Shown here: positions 42,752 to 50,654 of the stretch, one piece after another
Layout: each line of letters opens with the position of its first letter
Position numbering within the stretch: position 1 is the stretch's first letter
NCBI RefSeq assembly: GCF_024397855.1
Contig: NZ_CP073343.1
Coordinates: forward strand, 2,852,001 to 2,916,000
Reading direction: 5' to 3'
From: Marinomonas rhizomae
Lineage (GTDB): Bacteria; Pseudomonadota; Gammaproteobacteria; Pseudomonadales; Marinomonadaceae
Length of the DNA: 64,000 nt
Position numbers and translations under genes: made by a program
Notes under the pieces: model-generated
The model's database searches: none
What the model saw: only the letters and a program-made list of their open reading frames with translations
What the model was told of the DNA's origin: nothing

Positions 42752-42862
42752 AAAGATTCCTTATAGTTGGTTACATTATGCCCAATGCCAATTTTACGAA
42801 CATTGACCTATATCGTGTTTTCATGAAAGACTCAAAGTTATTAACCTAAGTGGATTAAGTGC

Positions 42863-44209
42863 ATGACAACCGAACAAGACACAATGCGACCTTGGCACGA
42901 AAGACAATCCGGCCATCAAGAATCCCGCGACAACGATTACCGCACTCCTTACCAACGCGACCGAGCTAGAATCATCCACAGCGCCGCCTTTCGTCGACTA
43001 CAATCCAAAACTCAAATCCTCGCCATTAGACAAAACGACTATAGCCGTACACGCTTAACACACTCTCTAGAAGTCGCCCAAATTGGCAACGGCATTGTTC
43101 ATCAGCTTAAATTTAGCTCCCCAGCTGACGCCGACTTTCAGCCTTGGCTCGCTGACGATGCTTTAATTGAAACCGTTTGCCTAAGCCACGACATCGGCCA
43201 CCCGCCTTTTGGTCATGGCGGTGAAGTGGCTCTAAACTATATGATGCAAAATTATGGCGGCTTTGAAGGCAACGCACAGTCACTAAGAATACTCGGCAAA
43301 CGCGGGTCTTACTCGCCCATCTATGGCATGGACGTCACCCGTCGTACTTTATTGGGGATTTTAAAATACCCCGTCTTGCACGCCAGCGTGGTTGGTAAAT
43401 ACCCAGAAAAACCAGCCAACTTCCGCCAATTCAAAGCGTCTAACTGGGCGCCACCAAAATGCGTCTACCAAGAAGAACAAGACTTACTAAACTGGATCAT
43501 CGAGCCCTTTAGTCAAGCCGACAAAAGCTTATTACAAGAAGTAAACCAAACCGAACCAGACGGCCACGCCAAAGCTAAACACGCCAGCTTCGACACCAGC
43601 ATCATGGACCTCGCTGACGACATCGCCTACGGCGTACACGACCTAGAAGACGCCATCGTCCTCGGCATGGTCACCAAAGACATGTGGCTCGAACACCTAG
43701 AACCAAAACTCGCCGCCTTGGCTTCACCCTTTTTAGCTGAAAACCTAAACGACATTCGAACCCAACTGTTCAGCCGCCAAAGCCACCTTCGTAAAGAAGC
43801 CATCGGCAGCTTAGTCAGCTGGTTCATCACCTCTTGTCGAGTAATCGAAAAGCAGCAATTTGAACATCCGCTATTACGCTTCCAAGTCGGTTTACCAGAA
43901 GGTCAACGCCAAGCCTTAAACCTACTAAAACAATTTGAAATGCAGCACATTATCCAACGCCCAGAAGTGCAAATGCTCGTCTACAAAGGCCAGCAAATGC
44001 TATTGGAAATGTTCGAAGCCTACTCCGCCGACCCAAGCCGATTACTGCCAAGAGAAATCGCCAACGAATGGCAGAAAAGCCAAGAGCGGGGAGAAAATGG
44101 ACTGCGCATCATCTGCGACTACATGGCCTCCATGACCGACGACTACGCCAGCCGCATGTACAATAAATTGTTTGTTCCGAGCTTAGGCTCGGTGTTTGAG
44201 CCAATGTAA
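42863..44209 (+). CDS. dGTP triphosphohydrolase family (anti-phage dGTPase-like)
   Basis: 448 residues of an HD-domain dNTPase. SAAFRRLQSKTQIL, the HD residues His67 (RLTHSLEVAQIG), His109-Asp110 (LSHDIGHPPFGHGGE) and MDLADDIAYGVHDLEDA (later Asp) are in place. Length and sequence match the type of dGTPase common in Vibrio and Marinomonas, some of whose relatives are reported to limit phage by depleting dNTPs. It cuts dNTP to deoxynucleoside and triphosphate. The N-terminus is specific to this branch. It is alone in its transcript, followed by repeats. Confidence 0.92.
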   Translation: MTTEQDTMRPWHERQSGHQESRDNDYRTPYQRDRARIIHSAAFRRLQSKTQILAIRQNDYSRTRLTHSLEVAQIGNGIVHQLKFSSPADADFQPWLADDALIETVCLSHDIGHPPFGHGGEVALNYMMQNYGGFEGNAQSLRILGKRGSYSPIYGMDVTRRTLLGILKYPVLHASVVGKYPEKPANFRQFKASNWAPPKCVYQEEQDLLNWIIEPFSQADKSLLQEVNQTEPDGHAKAKHASFDTSIMDLADDIAYGVHDLEDAIVLGMVTKDMWLEHLEPKLAALASPFLAENLNDIRTQLFSRQSHLRKEAIGSLVSWFITSCRVIEKQQFEHPLLRFQVGLPEGQRQALNLLKQFEMQHIIQRPEVQMLVYKGQQMLLEMFEAYSADPSRLLPREIANEWQKSQERGENGLRIICDYMASMTDDYASRMYNKLFVPSLGSVFEPM

Positions 44210-44214
44210 CAAGG

Positions 44215-44740
44215 GCTTTGTCCCTTCCCCTTCCTTCAAGGGGAAGGCTAGGATGAGGTTGTTTTTGGTTCCATTCAAACACTTTGTATTCCCAACCTTT
44301 ATTCCGCTCTGCTGAGCGGGTAACTTTAGCCCTCTGTTTAATTCAGAAAAGCACAAAAGTAACCAAAAGGTCTCTTTATCGGGCTATCGCCCAAACGTCT
44401 CATTTATTTTGGTTAAGGTTATGTCCAGCAACACGAGTTATTTCGAAAGGCATAGATTGTTTTTGGTGGTATTAGAAGGGCTTTCCGTTAATGACTCTGA
44501 AACGCCATAAGGTCGCGCAACTTCGTCGCGTCGAACAGACTTCCTCTGGATTGCAATGATGGAAAACAAAGACGTAGGGCGACATGAGGGAGGTACGACC
44601 GTGATGCGCCGATGAAAGCGAAACTTTCATGTGTTGATAGCTCGTCGAATATTGAAGGAAACGTCTACAAATCACCAAGTCCCTTCCCCTTTTGTCTTCA
44701 AAGGGAAGGCGGAGGATGGGGTTAATCCCTTCTTTGGGTC
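44215..44740 (+). repeat. Dispersed intergenic repeat, copy F, next to array 3
   Basis: Contains CCTTCAAGGGGAAGG, 'attccgctctgctgagcggg', 'aaaagtaaccaaaaggtctc', 'gggctatcgcccaaacgtct', 'ggcatagattgttt', 'cgccataaggtcgcgcaact' and a second AAGGGAAGGCGGAGGATGGG near 44700. It covers the gap between the dGTPase gene and array 3. 44740-44890 shows no gene. Confidence 0.85.
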
Positions 44741-44890
44741 CTCACTAAACCTTTTAGAATCATATGGATCTAAAATTAACGCGTCTTGGCTTGTCTTTTC
44801 GACAAGCTGTTCAAGAACAACAGTTCTGCCGAAAATATCTGAGGTTACGATGGCTTTCATGAGGCTTTTGCGTGGTAATGCCGCATTAAT

Positions 44891-44959
44891 GCGTTAGCGA
44901 CGCTTGGCTATACTTTAGCAAAACGAAAACACCAAGCTTTGCGAACCACCTTGTTATGC
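44891..44959 (-). other. attC-like site of array 3
   Basis: Minus strand GCATAACAAGGTGGTTCGCA, inner AAGCTTGG...CCAAGCGT arms, right end CGCTAACGC. It lies 47 bp after the stop of the lipoprotein gene. Confidence 0.7.
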
Positions 44960-45005
44960 ATTAAAACTTCAACGACAAGATCAAACAATTAGCTACACCA
45001 AAATA

Positions 45006-45203
45006 TTACTGCCCCAGTGCTTCTTTTCGCTCACGCTCATATTCATCATATGATTTATTAACGTTTTCCATACACTCATCATATTGAGAAAGTGGAAGTT
45101 TAGAGCACTCGAATCTGTTACTAGTTTGAATGCCTTCATAAGCCCCTCGATACGTGCAGCCAGCTATAATGAGGACAATTAGGATTAAGAATTTCACTTT
45201 CAT
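45006..45203 (-). CDS. Small cassette lipoprotein (65 residues)
   Basis: MKVKFLILIVLIIAGC is a lipoprotein signal with Cys16 as the lipidation site. The mature part is about 50 residues with two further cysteines (FECSKLP, DECMEN) and an acidic, helix-prone end (YDEYERERKEALG). The family is unknown. It is the last gene of array 3, on the minus strand between attC-like sites at 45224 and 44891. Probably envelope located; the CSKL/YDEC spacing suggests a disulfide. Confidence 0.75.
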   Translation of the reverse strand: MKVKFLILIVLIIAGCTYRGAYEGIQTSNRFECSKLPLSQYDECMENVNKSYDEYERERKEALGQ

Positions 45204-45223
45204 TATTTCATCCCAGTTTTCAT

Positions 45224-45342
45224 GTGCATAGCGTCCAATTTGGTAGTGAACAACCCACTGATCAAGCCGCTACATACCACCTTAACCATTAAAACCAACG
45301 CATAGTAAAGTGCCGAATCACTCTTGAACAATTTGTTATGGC
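45224..45342 (-). other. Long attC-like site of array 3
   Basis: Minus strand CCATAACAAATTGTTCAAGA at the left; right end GTTCACTACCAAATTGGACG followed by CTATGCAC; inner palindrome around GCGTTGGTTTTAATGG...GGTGGTATGTAGCGG is imperfect. The stop codon of the upstream gene lies in TAACAA. Confidence 0.65.
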
Positions 45343-45818
45343 GCTGGGTTTTCAGTCAGTTCCTGTATGTCGATTAAATCCACCACTCTGTTCAGTAAGC
45401 GCTTGTACTTTATTAACTCGCCTTTGGGGATTACTGGCACTTCGACATTTTGATAACACATTGAAACCGAGTTAGAAAAGTCAATTTCTAACTTGTGCCA
45501 TAAACCATCAAGAGTCGATTGAATTCTAGTTCCTTTAGACAAACCAACTTCGATTTTTTGAGAATGGTAGATTAATTGGAAATACTCTAAATCCCAGCCG
45601 TATTCCACGTAATGAGTTAAAGGTTTGGAGACATATGAACCAACCTTTGCTAACAGTTTTTCAGCATCGCTATTGTGGATATACAAATCAATGTCTGCAA
45701 CTGCTCGGCTACCACCGTAAATTGTTGCAGCCAAGCCACCAACAATTTGATAGTCAATTCGCTCTGATTCCAAGATCCCCTTAAACCAAATCAATGCTTC
45801 TTTTACTCTATCGCTCAT
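45336..45818 (-). CDS. Nucleotidyltransferase-fold protein (cassette gene)
   Basis: 160 residues. IDYQIVGGLAATIYGGSRAV followed by ADIDLYI gives the GG...(13)...D-x-D pattern of minimal nucleotidyltransferases. A third Asp/Glu position may be KIEVGL (about 89-94). The C-terminal part (IPKGELIKYKRLLNR, VDLIDIQEL) resembles the MNT or AbiEii-like group, where R-D-xxD helices follow. Members act in toxin-antitoxin or resistance roles, but no partner is evident here. Stop codon in an attC; another attC upstream. Confidence 0.8.
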   Translation of the reverse strand: MSDRVKEALIWFKGILESERIDYQIVGGLAATIYGGSRAVADIDLYIHNSDAEKLLAKVGSYVSKPLTHYVEYGWDLEYFQLIYHSQKIEVGLSKGTRIQSTLDGLWHKLEIDFSNSVSMCYQNVEVPVIPKGELIKYKRLLNRVVDLIDIQELTENPAP

Positions 45819-45847
45819 CCTGAGTACCTAGTTAATTTGATCGTGCG

Positions 45848-45904
45848 CCATAACGCCCAAAGCATCGGCGCGTTTACGCGTCCGACTGCCTTTGCTTGTT
45901 ATGA
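45848..45904 (-). other. attC site of array 3 (short type)
   Basis: Minus strand CATAACAAGCAAAGGCAGTC, GGACGCGTAAACGCGCCG at the tip, and GCTTTGGGCGTTATGG: matched arms CAAAGGC / GCTTTGG and ends fit attC very well. The DUF4145 gene reads into it and stops at the tip. Confidence 0.9.
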
Positions 45905-46572
45905 GTTTTTCGCACCATCTCAGCTTTTCGCTCCAAATCTATGCGAGCTTCATATAAATGAGTTAGCAGTGATTCCAACAAATCAATTGAGAGGCTTAAC
46001 GTGTGTTTGTCGGTAGCATTCAAGCGATGCGCAGCATCATCACCGATAAACTTTAAGCCGTTAAGACCATCAATGATGCTATCTGGTATATTTTGAGAGT
46101 CTTTTAACTTTTCAATTTTTTTTGTTAACCCCCAAGCAGCTTTGTCATCTATTCCTTCAATGACGCATATACCTTCAAGTAATGCTCGAACTCCCATAGC
46201 AGTGACAATTTCAAGGCCCTGCTGAAAAGCAGTAATGATTTCTTTGTATGAATCATTCAGCTTTTTATCTACATGATGAAATTTCTTAACTTCACGCTCG
46301 CCTAGATTTTTTCGTTTAGGGTGGTAGTTGTATGAGTAGATTTCATCACCATTGTGATCATGCATTCCAGAGCAAGTCCACCTCTCCTGTAACGTTGCAG
46401 AGTCGCATCCGCGGCAAACCAGGAAGCTAAACTTTGTTTCCTCGCAATAGCCCAGAAATCGTTGACCATGGTCTTCAAACTCTTCGTGATATGACTGATC
46501 ATGAGTAGACTTGATGTTATGGTTTGTTTCACCTTTACAAGTATTACAGTAAATTTTTACTCTATCTGTCAC
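45874..46572 (-). CDS. DUF4145-domain protein (cassette gene)
   Basis: 232 residues. The N-terminal third has a zinc-ribbon-like set CNTCKGETNH and LVCRGCDS, then the DUF4145 helical core: EIITAFQQGLEIVTAMGVRA, LLEGICVIEGI, KIEKLKDSQNIPDSIIDGLN, FIGDDAAH and a last helix (IDLLESLLTHLYEARIDLER). DUF4145 is found alone and fused to restriction or abortive-infection genes, so a defence link is possible but inferred. It is first in array 3, ending inside the attC at 45848. Confidence 0.85.
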   Translation of the reverse strand: MTDRVKIYCNTCKGETNHNIKSTHDQSYHEEFEDHGQRFLGYCEETKFSFLVCRGCDSATLQERWTCSGMHDHNGDEIYSYNYHPKRKNLGEREVKKFHHVDKKLNDSYKEIITAFQQGLEIVTAMGVRALLEGICVIEGIDDKAAWGLTKKIEKLKDSQNIPDSIIDGLNGLKFIGDDAAHRLNATDKHTLSLSIDLLESLLTHLYEARIDLERKAEMVRKTHNKQRQSDA

Positions 46573-46589
46573 TTCACTCTCCGTAACTC

Positions 46590-46645
46590 ATAACAATTAA
46601 GGGTTATACGGCAGCGTAGCTGCGGTTATAACCCACTGTTGAACG
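46590..46645 (-). other. attC-like site at the head of array 3
   Basis: Near-identical to 4334-4389: GTTCAAC, the palindrome GGGTTATAACCGCAG...CTGCCGTATAACCC and AATTGTTATG. It lies 17 bp upstream of the DUF4145 start codon. Confidence 0.6.
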
Positions 46646-47022
46646 GCTGCGTTGTCTATATAGGGGATTTGCTTTTTTCATGGTAGGACTTCCCTGTTAT
46701 ATAACTCGCTAAATACCAACGTTTGTCTGGACTACGCCGCTTCAGATCGTCTTTGATCGCCGCTATGTTGGTTCTTTGTTTGCCCTTTTGTAGCGCGATT
46801 TGACCCACGAGGCAAGCGATTCCCTCAGGCCTTATGATCTGATCTGTTTTTATACACCGATCTCACCGTGTGCTAACGCTAACTGCCATTGTCCCATGAC
46901 AGTATGATACGAAGCACTTTTTAAAGCGTCATAACTAATCCTCCACTGTTGAGTGGAAGATTAAGTGTGGTTCTAAATAAGGGAATTGGGGAAATTAAGA
47001 TAAGGCCCACGAAGCGACTTAG
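46590..47022 (-). repeat. ~430 bp repeat heading arrays 1 and 3, copy 2
   Basis: Matches 4334-4770 with scattered substitutions; for example 'cccacgaggcaagcgattcc', 'ggccttatgatctgatctg', 'ctcaccgtgtgctaacgcta' and 'gtcataactaatcctcca' are identical. The short minus-strand frame of the first copy is kept but closed early by TAG. Beyond 47022 the copies diverge. Confidence 0.75.
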
Positions 47023-47049
47023 TTCAACGCCTCGCTCAGAGGCAAAACA

Positions 47050-47190
47050 CGAACAATTGGTTTGGCTCTCGTATATTACAGAAAGCAGTCGTGCCTCCAT
47101 TATCTCGCCCTACAAAAACCGATCTCTCAGCGTTTCTCTGAATTACAAGGCGGAATAAAGGTCAGGAATACAGAGCGTTCAAATGGAACC
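47050..47190 (-). repeat. Dispersed intergenic repeat, partial copy G1
   Basis: 'attacagaaagcagtcgtgc' with 'ctccattatctcgccctac' corresponds to 33405-33440 in copy E; 'ggcggaataaaggtcaggaa' and 'tacagagcgttcaaatggaa' follow as in copy E. No gene between 46573 and 47206. Confidence 0.6.
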
Positions 47191-47206
47191 TCAATTCCAC
47201 ATCTAG

Positions 47207-47647
47207 CTAAACCGCGATCCCCCAGCGGTTGTCAATTTCTTCCAGTAATATTTCCTTTGCGGCTTGTTGGGCTTCTGCATCAGACAAAAGGTCTAGAAAG
47301 TAGCTGACGGAGTTTGTTTTCTCTAGTTTTTCCATAAATAGAGATCGAAGCGCAGCGTCTGTCGTTCGGGGGATTTCTGACTGGCCTTTTTCGTAACGCG
47401 CTATCGTTTGTTCTGATACACCAAAGCGGTGTCCGAGCATTTTTTGCGATAGGTTTAACTCTATGCGTAAAAACTTAAATTCAGCAGGACGAAGTATCAT
47501 GTGACTGTCTGCGATTGTTTGCGCGATGGCGACATGTAAGTTATTCATATCATCAATGCTGGTGTAGTCTTCGCCGTCTATATTTTCAATGGTAAAACCG
47601 TTTTTTAGATAGACGTTAGGCAAGCCACATTCTGTATAGTGATACAT
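47207..47647 (-). CDS. Antitoxin with MqsA/HigA-type HTH
   Basis: 146 residues from the ATG at 47647, which has AGGAGTAAAACT upstream; the longer frame overlaps the toxin gene and is not used. The N-terminal part starts MYHYTECGLPNVYLKNG and lacks a full zinc-cysteine set; the Xre-type HTH is at about 75-125 (FLRIELNLSQKMLGHRFGVS, EQTIARYEKGQSEIP). Second gene of a pair, 10 bp after the DUF4258 gene, it should neutralise the toxin and repress the operon through the palindrome at 48022. Confidence 0.85.
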   Translation of the reverse strand: MYHYTECGLPNVYLKNGFTIENIDGEDYTSIDDMNNLHVAIAQTIADSHMILRPAEFKFLRIELNLSQKMLGHRFGVSEQTIARYEKGQSEIPRTTDAALRSLFMEKLEKTNSVSYFLDLLSDAEAQQAAKEILLEEIDNRWGIAV

Positions 47648-47657
47648 AGTTTTACTC

Positions 47658-48008
47658 CTAATGAACCCAAACTGTGATGAGAATTGAAGTCGGGTTATCA
47701 GCATGGTTCTTAATGGCGACACTGAGTTCTATAATAGATCCAGCCGCCATTCCTTTTAAATTAAACTTCCAATCACCATTTAGCTCAAGATAAGGCCCTT
47801 CACGAAATACAGATCGCTTACTTTTAAGTAGCGCCAAAACCTGTCCCGTTGTCACACCACGTTCCAGCATTCTCTCTTTAATTTGCTTACTCCAGCGGAT
47901 TCTATTGGTATGGTTTTCTGCTAGATCATTAATGATTTTTCGAGCTGTAAATTCACTGAGAGGAAACGCCACGGTTCCTTGTGGATTATTCTTTTTCATA
48001 TTACTCAT
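47658..48008 (-). CDS. DUF4258-family toxin
   Basis: 116 residues from the ATG at 48008 (an in-frame ATG three codons on is an alternative). The DUF4258 core is clear: HTNRIRWSKQIKERMLERGV, TTGQVLALLKSKRSVFREGP and the strands DWKFNLKGMAAG, IELSVAI and SILITVWV. Such proteins are RNase-like toxins related to the RelE/MqsR fold and usually pair with an HTH antitoxin, as here. Toxin-first gene order resembles mqsRA and higBA. The start lies 14 bp after the end of a perfect palindrome. Confidence 0.85.
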   Translation of the reverse strand: MSNMKKNNPQGTVAFPLSEFTARKIINDLAENHTNRIRWSKQIKERMLERGVTTGQVLALLKSKRSVFREGPYLELNGDWKFNLKGMAAGSIIELSVAIKNHADNPTSILITVWVH

Positions 48009-48021
48009 CCATTGAGTCAAT

Positions 48022-48040
48022 ACCTATCATATTGATAGGT
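48022..48040. promoter_or_regulatory. Palindromic operator of the toxin-antitoxin pair
   Basis: ACCTATCAtatTGATAGGT, an 8+8 bp perfect inverted repeat with a 3 bp centre, directly upstream of the toxin start. It is the expected place and form of an operator bound by the HTH antitoxin; binding is inferred. Confidence 0.75.
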
Positions 48041-48054
48041 AAAATGGCTTTTGT

Positions 48055-48185
48055 CAAGAAGTTACCCGCTCAGCTTTTCCCAGAATTAAAAGGCGGAATA
48101 AAGGCTGGGAATACAAAGCGTTTGAATGGAAACGAAGAAGCCAAATTTGAAGAACACCTTGAACAAAGTGTTCTTCACTAATAGG
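48055..48185 (-). repeat. Dispersed intergenic repeat, partial copy G2
   Basis: 'agttacccgctcag', 'ggcggaataaaggctgggaa' and 'tacaaagcgtttgaatggaa' correspond to copy E at 33693-33745. With copy G1 it brackets the toxin-antitoxin genes. Confidence 0.65.
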
Positions 48186-48193
48186 TTCAGAGA

Positions 48194-49573
48194 TTACTGA
48201 TAAGCGACCGATCTTGCTTCAATATCACTTTGTTGGTTATGCATTTTCATCAGACCTTTCAGGTTGATCAATAGCATCGGCAGTACGATCAATGCGAAGG
48301 TGATGTTGGATAGAGGAACAGCTAACCAAACACCATCGATGCCGAGGTATTTCGGTAAGATGAACAGGAATGGAATCTGTATCAACATGTTGCCAACGGA
48401 GACAAACAGGGCTTGTCCGCTTTTGCCAACGGCGACGAAGTAGATGGACGCCATGAATAAGAAGCCATCTAAAAACAGGGCCATTAAGTGCAGACGAATG
48501 CCATTTTTACTGGCTTCAAGCAGTGCATCGTTGCCTGTGGTAAAGATGCTGATAAAGAGTTCTGGAAAAATGTTAAACAGTATAACCAAGGCAATACCCG
48601 ATCCAACGGTGACGGAAAAAGCCAGTTTTACGGTTTCGGTTATGCGCTTGTATTGCTTGGCGCCTAAGTAGTAACTCACCGGTGGCTGCAAGCCGCTGAC
48701 TAAGCCTTCGGCGAAGAAGTAGTAGCAACTCGCTAAGTAGCCAACTATAGCGAAGGCGGCGAGTTGTGTGGTGTCTCCGTAGGCCATAAATTGCAGGTTA
48801 TGAAACGCCATGACAAAGCTGAAGTAGATAAACATCACTAAATTTGACGCACCCAGTTGCACGATACGAATCGCAATGGCTTTATCAAGCTGTTTAATCG
48901 CCAGCTTGGTTTTGGCTTTTGAGGACGTAAAGTAACGTAGACACAGAATACAGGTCGCCAGTTGGGCAATTAGGGTGGCAATGGCTGCGCCTTTTAATCC
49001 CATCTCAAGGTGAGCTAAGAAAACATAGTCCAAGACAATGTTGGCGACGGCGCCAACGACAATGAACACTGTCGCAAGGTTTGGGCTGTCGTCGTTTCGG
49101 ACCAGCATAGGCATGGCACTGGCACCAATCGAAATAAGCGCACCAAACGACATGGTCTGCACATAACTCCAGCTCATTTCTAGGGTGACGCCTGTCGCGC
49201 CTTGAATATTGAGCAGACTCTGTCCAAAGGCAATAAATACAACAGTAGCCAATAAGCCGATCAAAATGATCAAGAAAAGCGCCGTGACGAGTGTTGCTTG
49301 GGTACCATTTAGGTTATTCTCGCCTCGATATTTAGACAGCACACTGCCACCGCCCATTCCCACCAGCATACCAAAGCCCATGATTAGACCAAGCAAGGGA
49401 ATGGCCATGTTGATGCCTGCAAGTCCGTCCGCACCAACAAAGTGGCCCACGAAGAAGCCGTCAATGATCTGATACAAACCACTAACTAACATAGCGACGA
49501 TGGAAGGAATGGCAAAGCGCCAAAACGCGCCTGCGACGGATTGTGATGGTTGAACCTGTGGAGCGGCTTGCAT
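48194..49573 (-). CDS. MATE-family efflux transporter
   Basis: 459 residues with twelve predicted membrane helices in two similar halves, typical of MATE. Helix 1 region has FAIPSIVAMLVSGLYQIIDG with FFVGHFVGADGLAGINMAIP, the common DinF/NorM motif; ASAMPMLVRNDDSPNLAT lies in loop 4-5. It expels organic cations or other drugs in exchange for Na+ or H+. It is divergent from a LysR gene 124 bp away, which probably regulates it. Substrate unpredictable. Confidence 0.92.
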   Translation of the reverse strand: MQAAPQVQPSQSVAGAFWRFAIPSIVAMLVSGLYQIIDGFFVGHFVGADGLAGINMAIPLLGLIMGFGMLVGMGGGSVLSKYRGENNLNGTQATLVTALFLIILIGLLATVVFIAFGQSLLNIQGATGVTLEMSWSYVQTMSFGALISIGASAMPMLVRNDDSPNLATVFIVVGAVANIVLDYVFLAHLEMGLKGAAIATLIAQLATCILCLRYFTSSKAKTKLAIKQLDKAIAIRIVQLGASNLVMFIYFSFVMAFHNLQFMAYGDTTQLAAFAIVGYLASCYYFFAEGLVSGLQPPVSYYLGAKQYKRITETVKLAFSVTVGSGIALVILFNIFPELFISIFTTGNDALLEASKNGIRLHLMALFLDGFLFMASIYFVAVGKSGQALFVSVGNMLIQIPFLFILPKYLGIDGVWLAVPLSNITFALIVLPMLLINLKGLMKMHNQQSDIEARSVAYQ

Positions 49574-49697
49574 AACTTAAATATCCAGAAAGTAAGAATG
49601 CAGGCATAATATATATAATTAAGATATAAGAAAGTTAGTTACCATCCGCTTATAGGATGGATTGAGCCATTATCTATGCCGCGAGAGTAACCATTTT

Positions 49698-50594
49698 ATG
49701 AGCAAAGAAATGAATTGGACACTGGATCAGTTACTGGCGTTTGTTACCACCGCTGAGCTTGGTTCTTTTTCGGCTGCAGCAAGGCAATTACAAAAGGCCC
49801 AGTCTCGCATCAGCAGCGCCATCGCTAATTTAGAATTGGATTTAGGATTTGAGTTATTTGATCGCAGCTCTAAATTCCCCGTATTAACGCCACTGGGAAA
49901 CGAGATGCTTCCCGAAGCGCGAGCCGTGCTTAACCAATGTTTACGCTTAGACTCACGTGCGTTATCAGCGGCAAACAAAGAACCTATTTCGTTACGCATC
50001 GCCCTAGATGAAGCCTTGCCACTGGAAACCATTCATTCCATTTTTTCACAAGTTGGCGATTTATTTCCTAATACGCATTTGGTTATTACTAACGGATCAC
50101 AAGACGACATCGCCATAGCCATTGCCAATCAAAAAGCCGACATGGGCTTTATGATTAGCAACAGTGCCTTGCCACCAAAATTAACCATGCAGTCTTTGGG
50201 ATATTTTAAAAAAATTCTGATTGTCGGTAAAAAGCACCCACTTGCTAAAGAAAATGTATTGAGTCTATCGCAACTACAGCAATACCGTCAGTTCGTGTTA
50301 TGCAACCGTTCAGGAGAGAACCGCGAAAACGCCCTAAGTCCAGATCATTGGGATTTAGACAGTTACTATTTGATTTGTGAATTGGTCACGCAGAATCAAG
50401 GCTGGGCCATCGTGCCTGAGCATATTGCCAAAGCGCATTGGTTTTTTGAGCAAATAAAAATCGCCAAAAGCGATTTCTTAACAGATCAATTAATTGAAAT
50501 AGGCATAGTGAAACGACTCGACAGCCCAAGCAATAAACTGACAGATTGGATCACTGAGAAAATGCGTCACTTAATGGATAATCACTCTATTTAG
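49698..50594 (+). CDS. LysR-family transcriptional regulator
   Basis: 298 residues from the ATG at 49698. HTH in MNWTLDQLLAFVTTAELGSF, SAAARQLQKAQSRISSAIAN, LELDLGFELFDRSSKFPVL; the substrate-binding domain follows from about residue 95 (LRIALDEALPLETIHS). Frame upstream to 49662 is open but has no ribosome site. Divergent position beside the MATE gene is the classic arrangement of a LysR regulator controlling its neighbour. Effector unknown. Confidence 0.9.
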   Translation: MSKEMNWTLDQLLAFVTTAELGSFSAAARQLQKAQSRISSAIANLELDLGFELFDRSSKFPVLTPLGNEMLPEARAVLNQCLRLDSRALSAANKEPISLRIALDEALPLETIHSIFSQVGDLFPNTHLVITNGSQDDIAIAIANQKADMGFMISNSALPPKLTMQSLGYFKKILIVGKKHPLAKENVLSLSQLQQYRQFVLCNRSGENRENALSPDHWDLDSYYLICELVTQNQGWAIVPEHIAKAHWFFEQIKIAKSDFLTDQLIEIGIVKRLDSPSNKLTDWITEKMRHLMDNHSI

Positions 50595-50654
50595 ACAATA
50601 AAAGCTTTTAACCATGGTGTTTTTTGTCGCCCTGAAGGACGACCTACTTTAGAA

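Noticed and set aside
44215..47022. Prophage or insertion sequence around array 3
   Set aside because: No transposase, integrase or phage structural gene is present; the boundaries are non-coding repeats.
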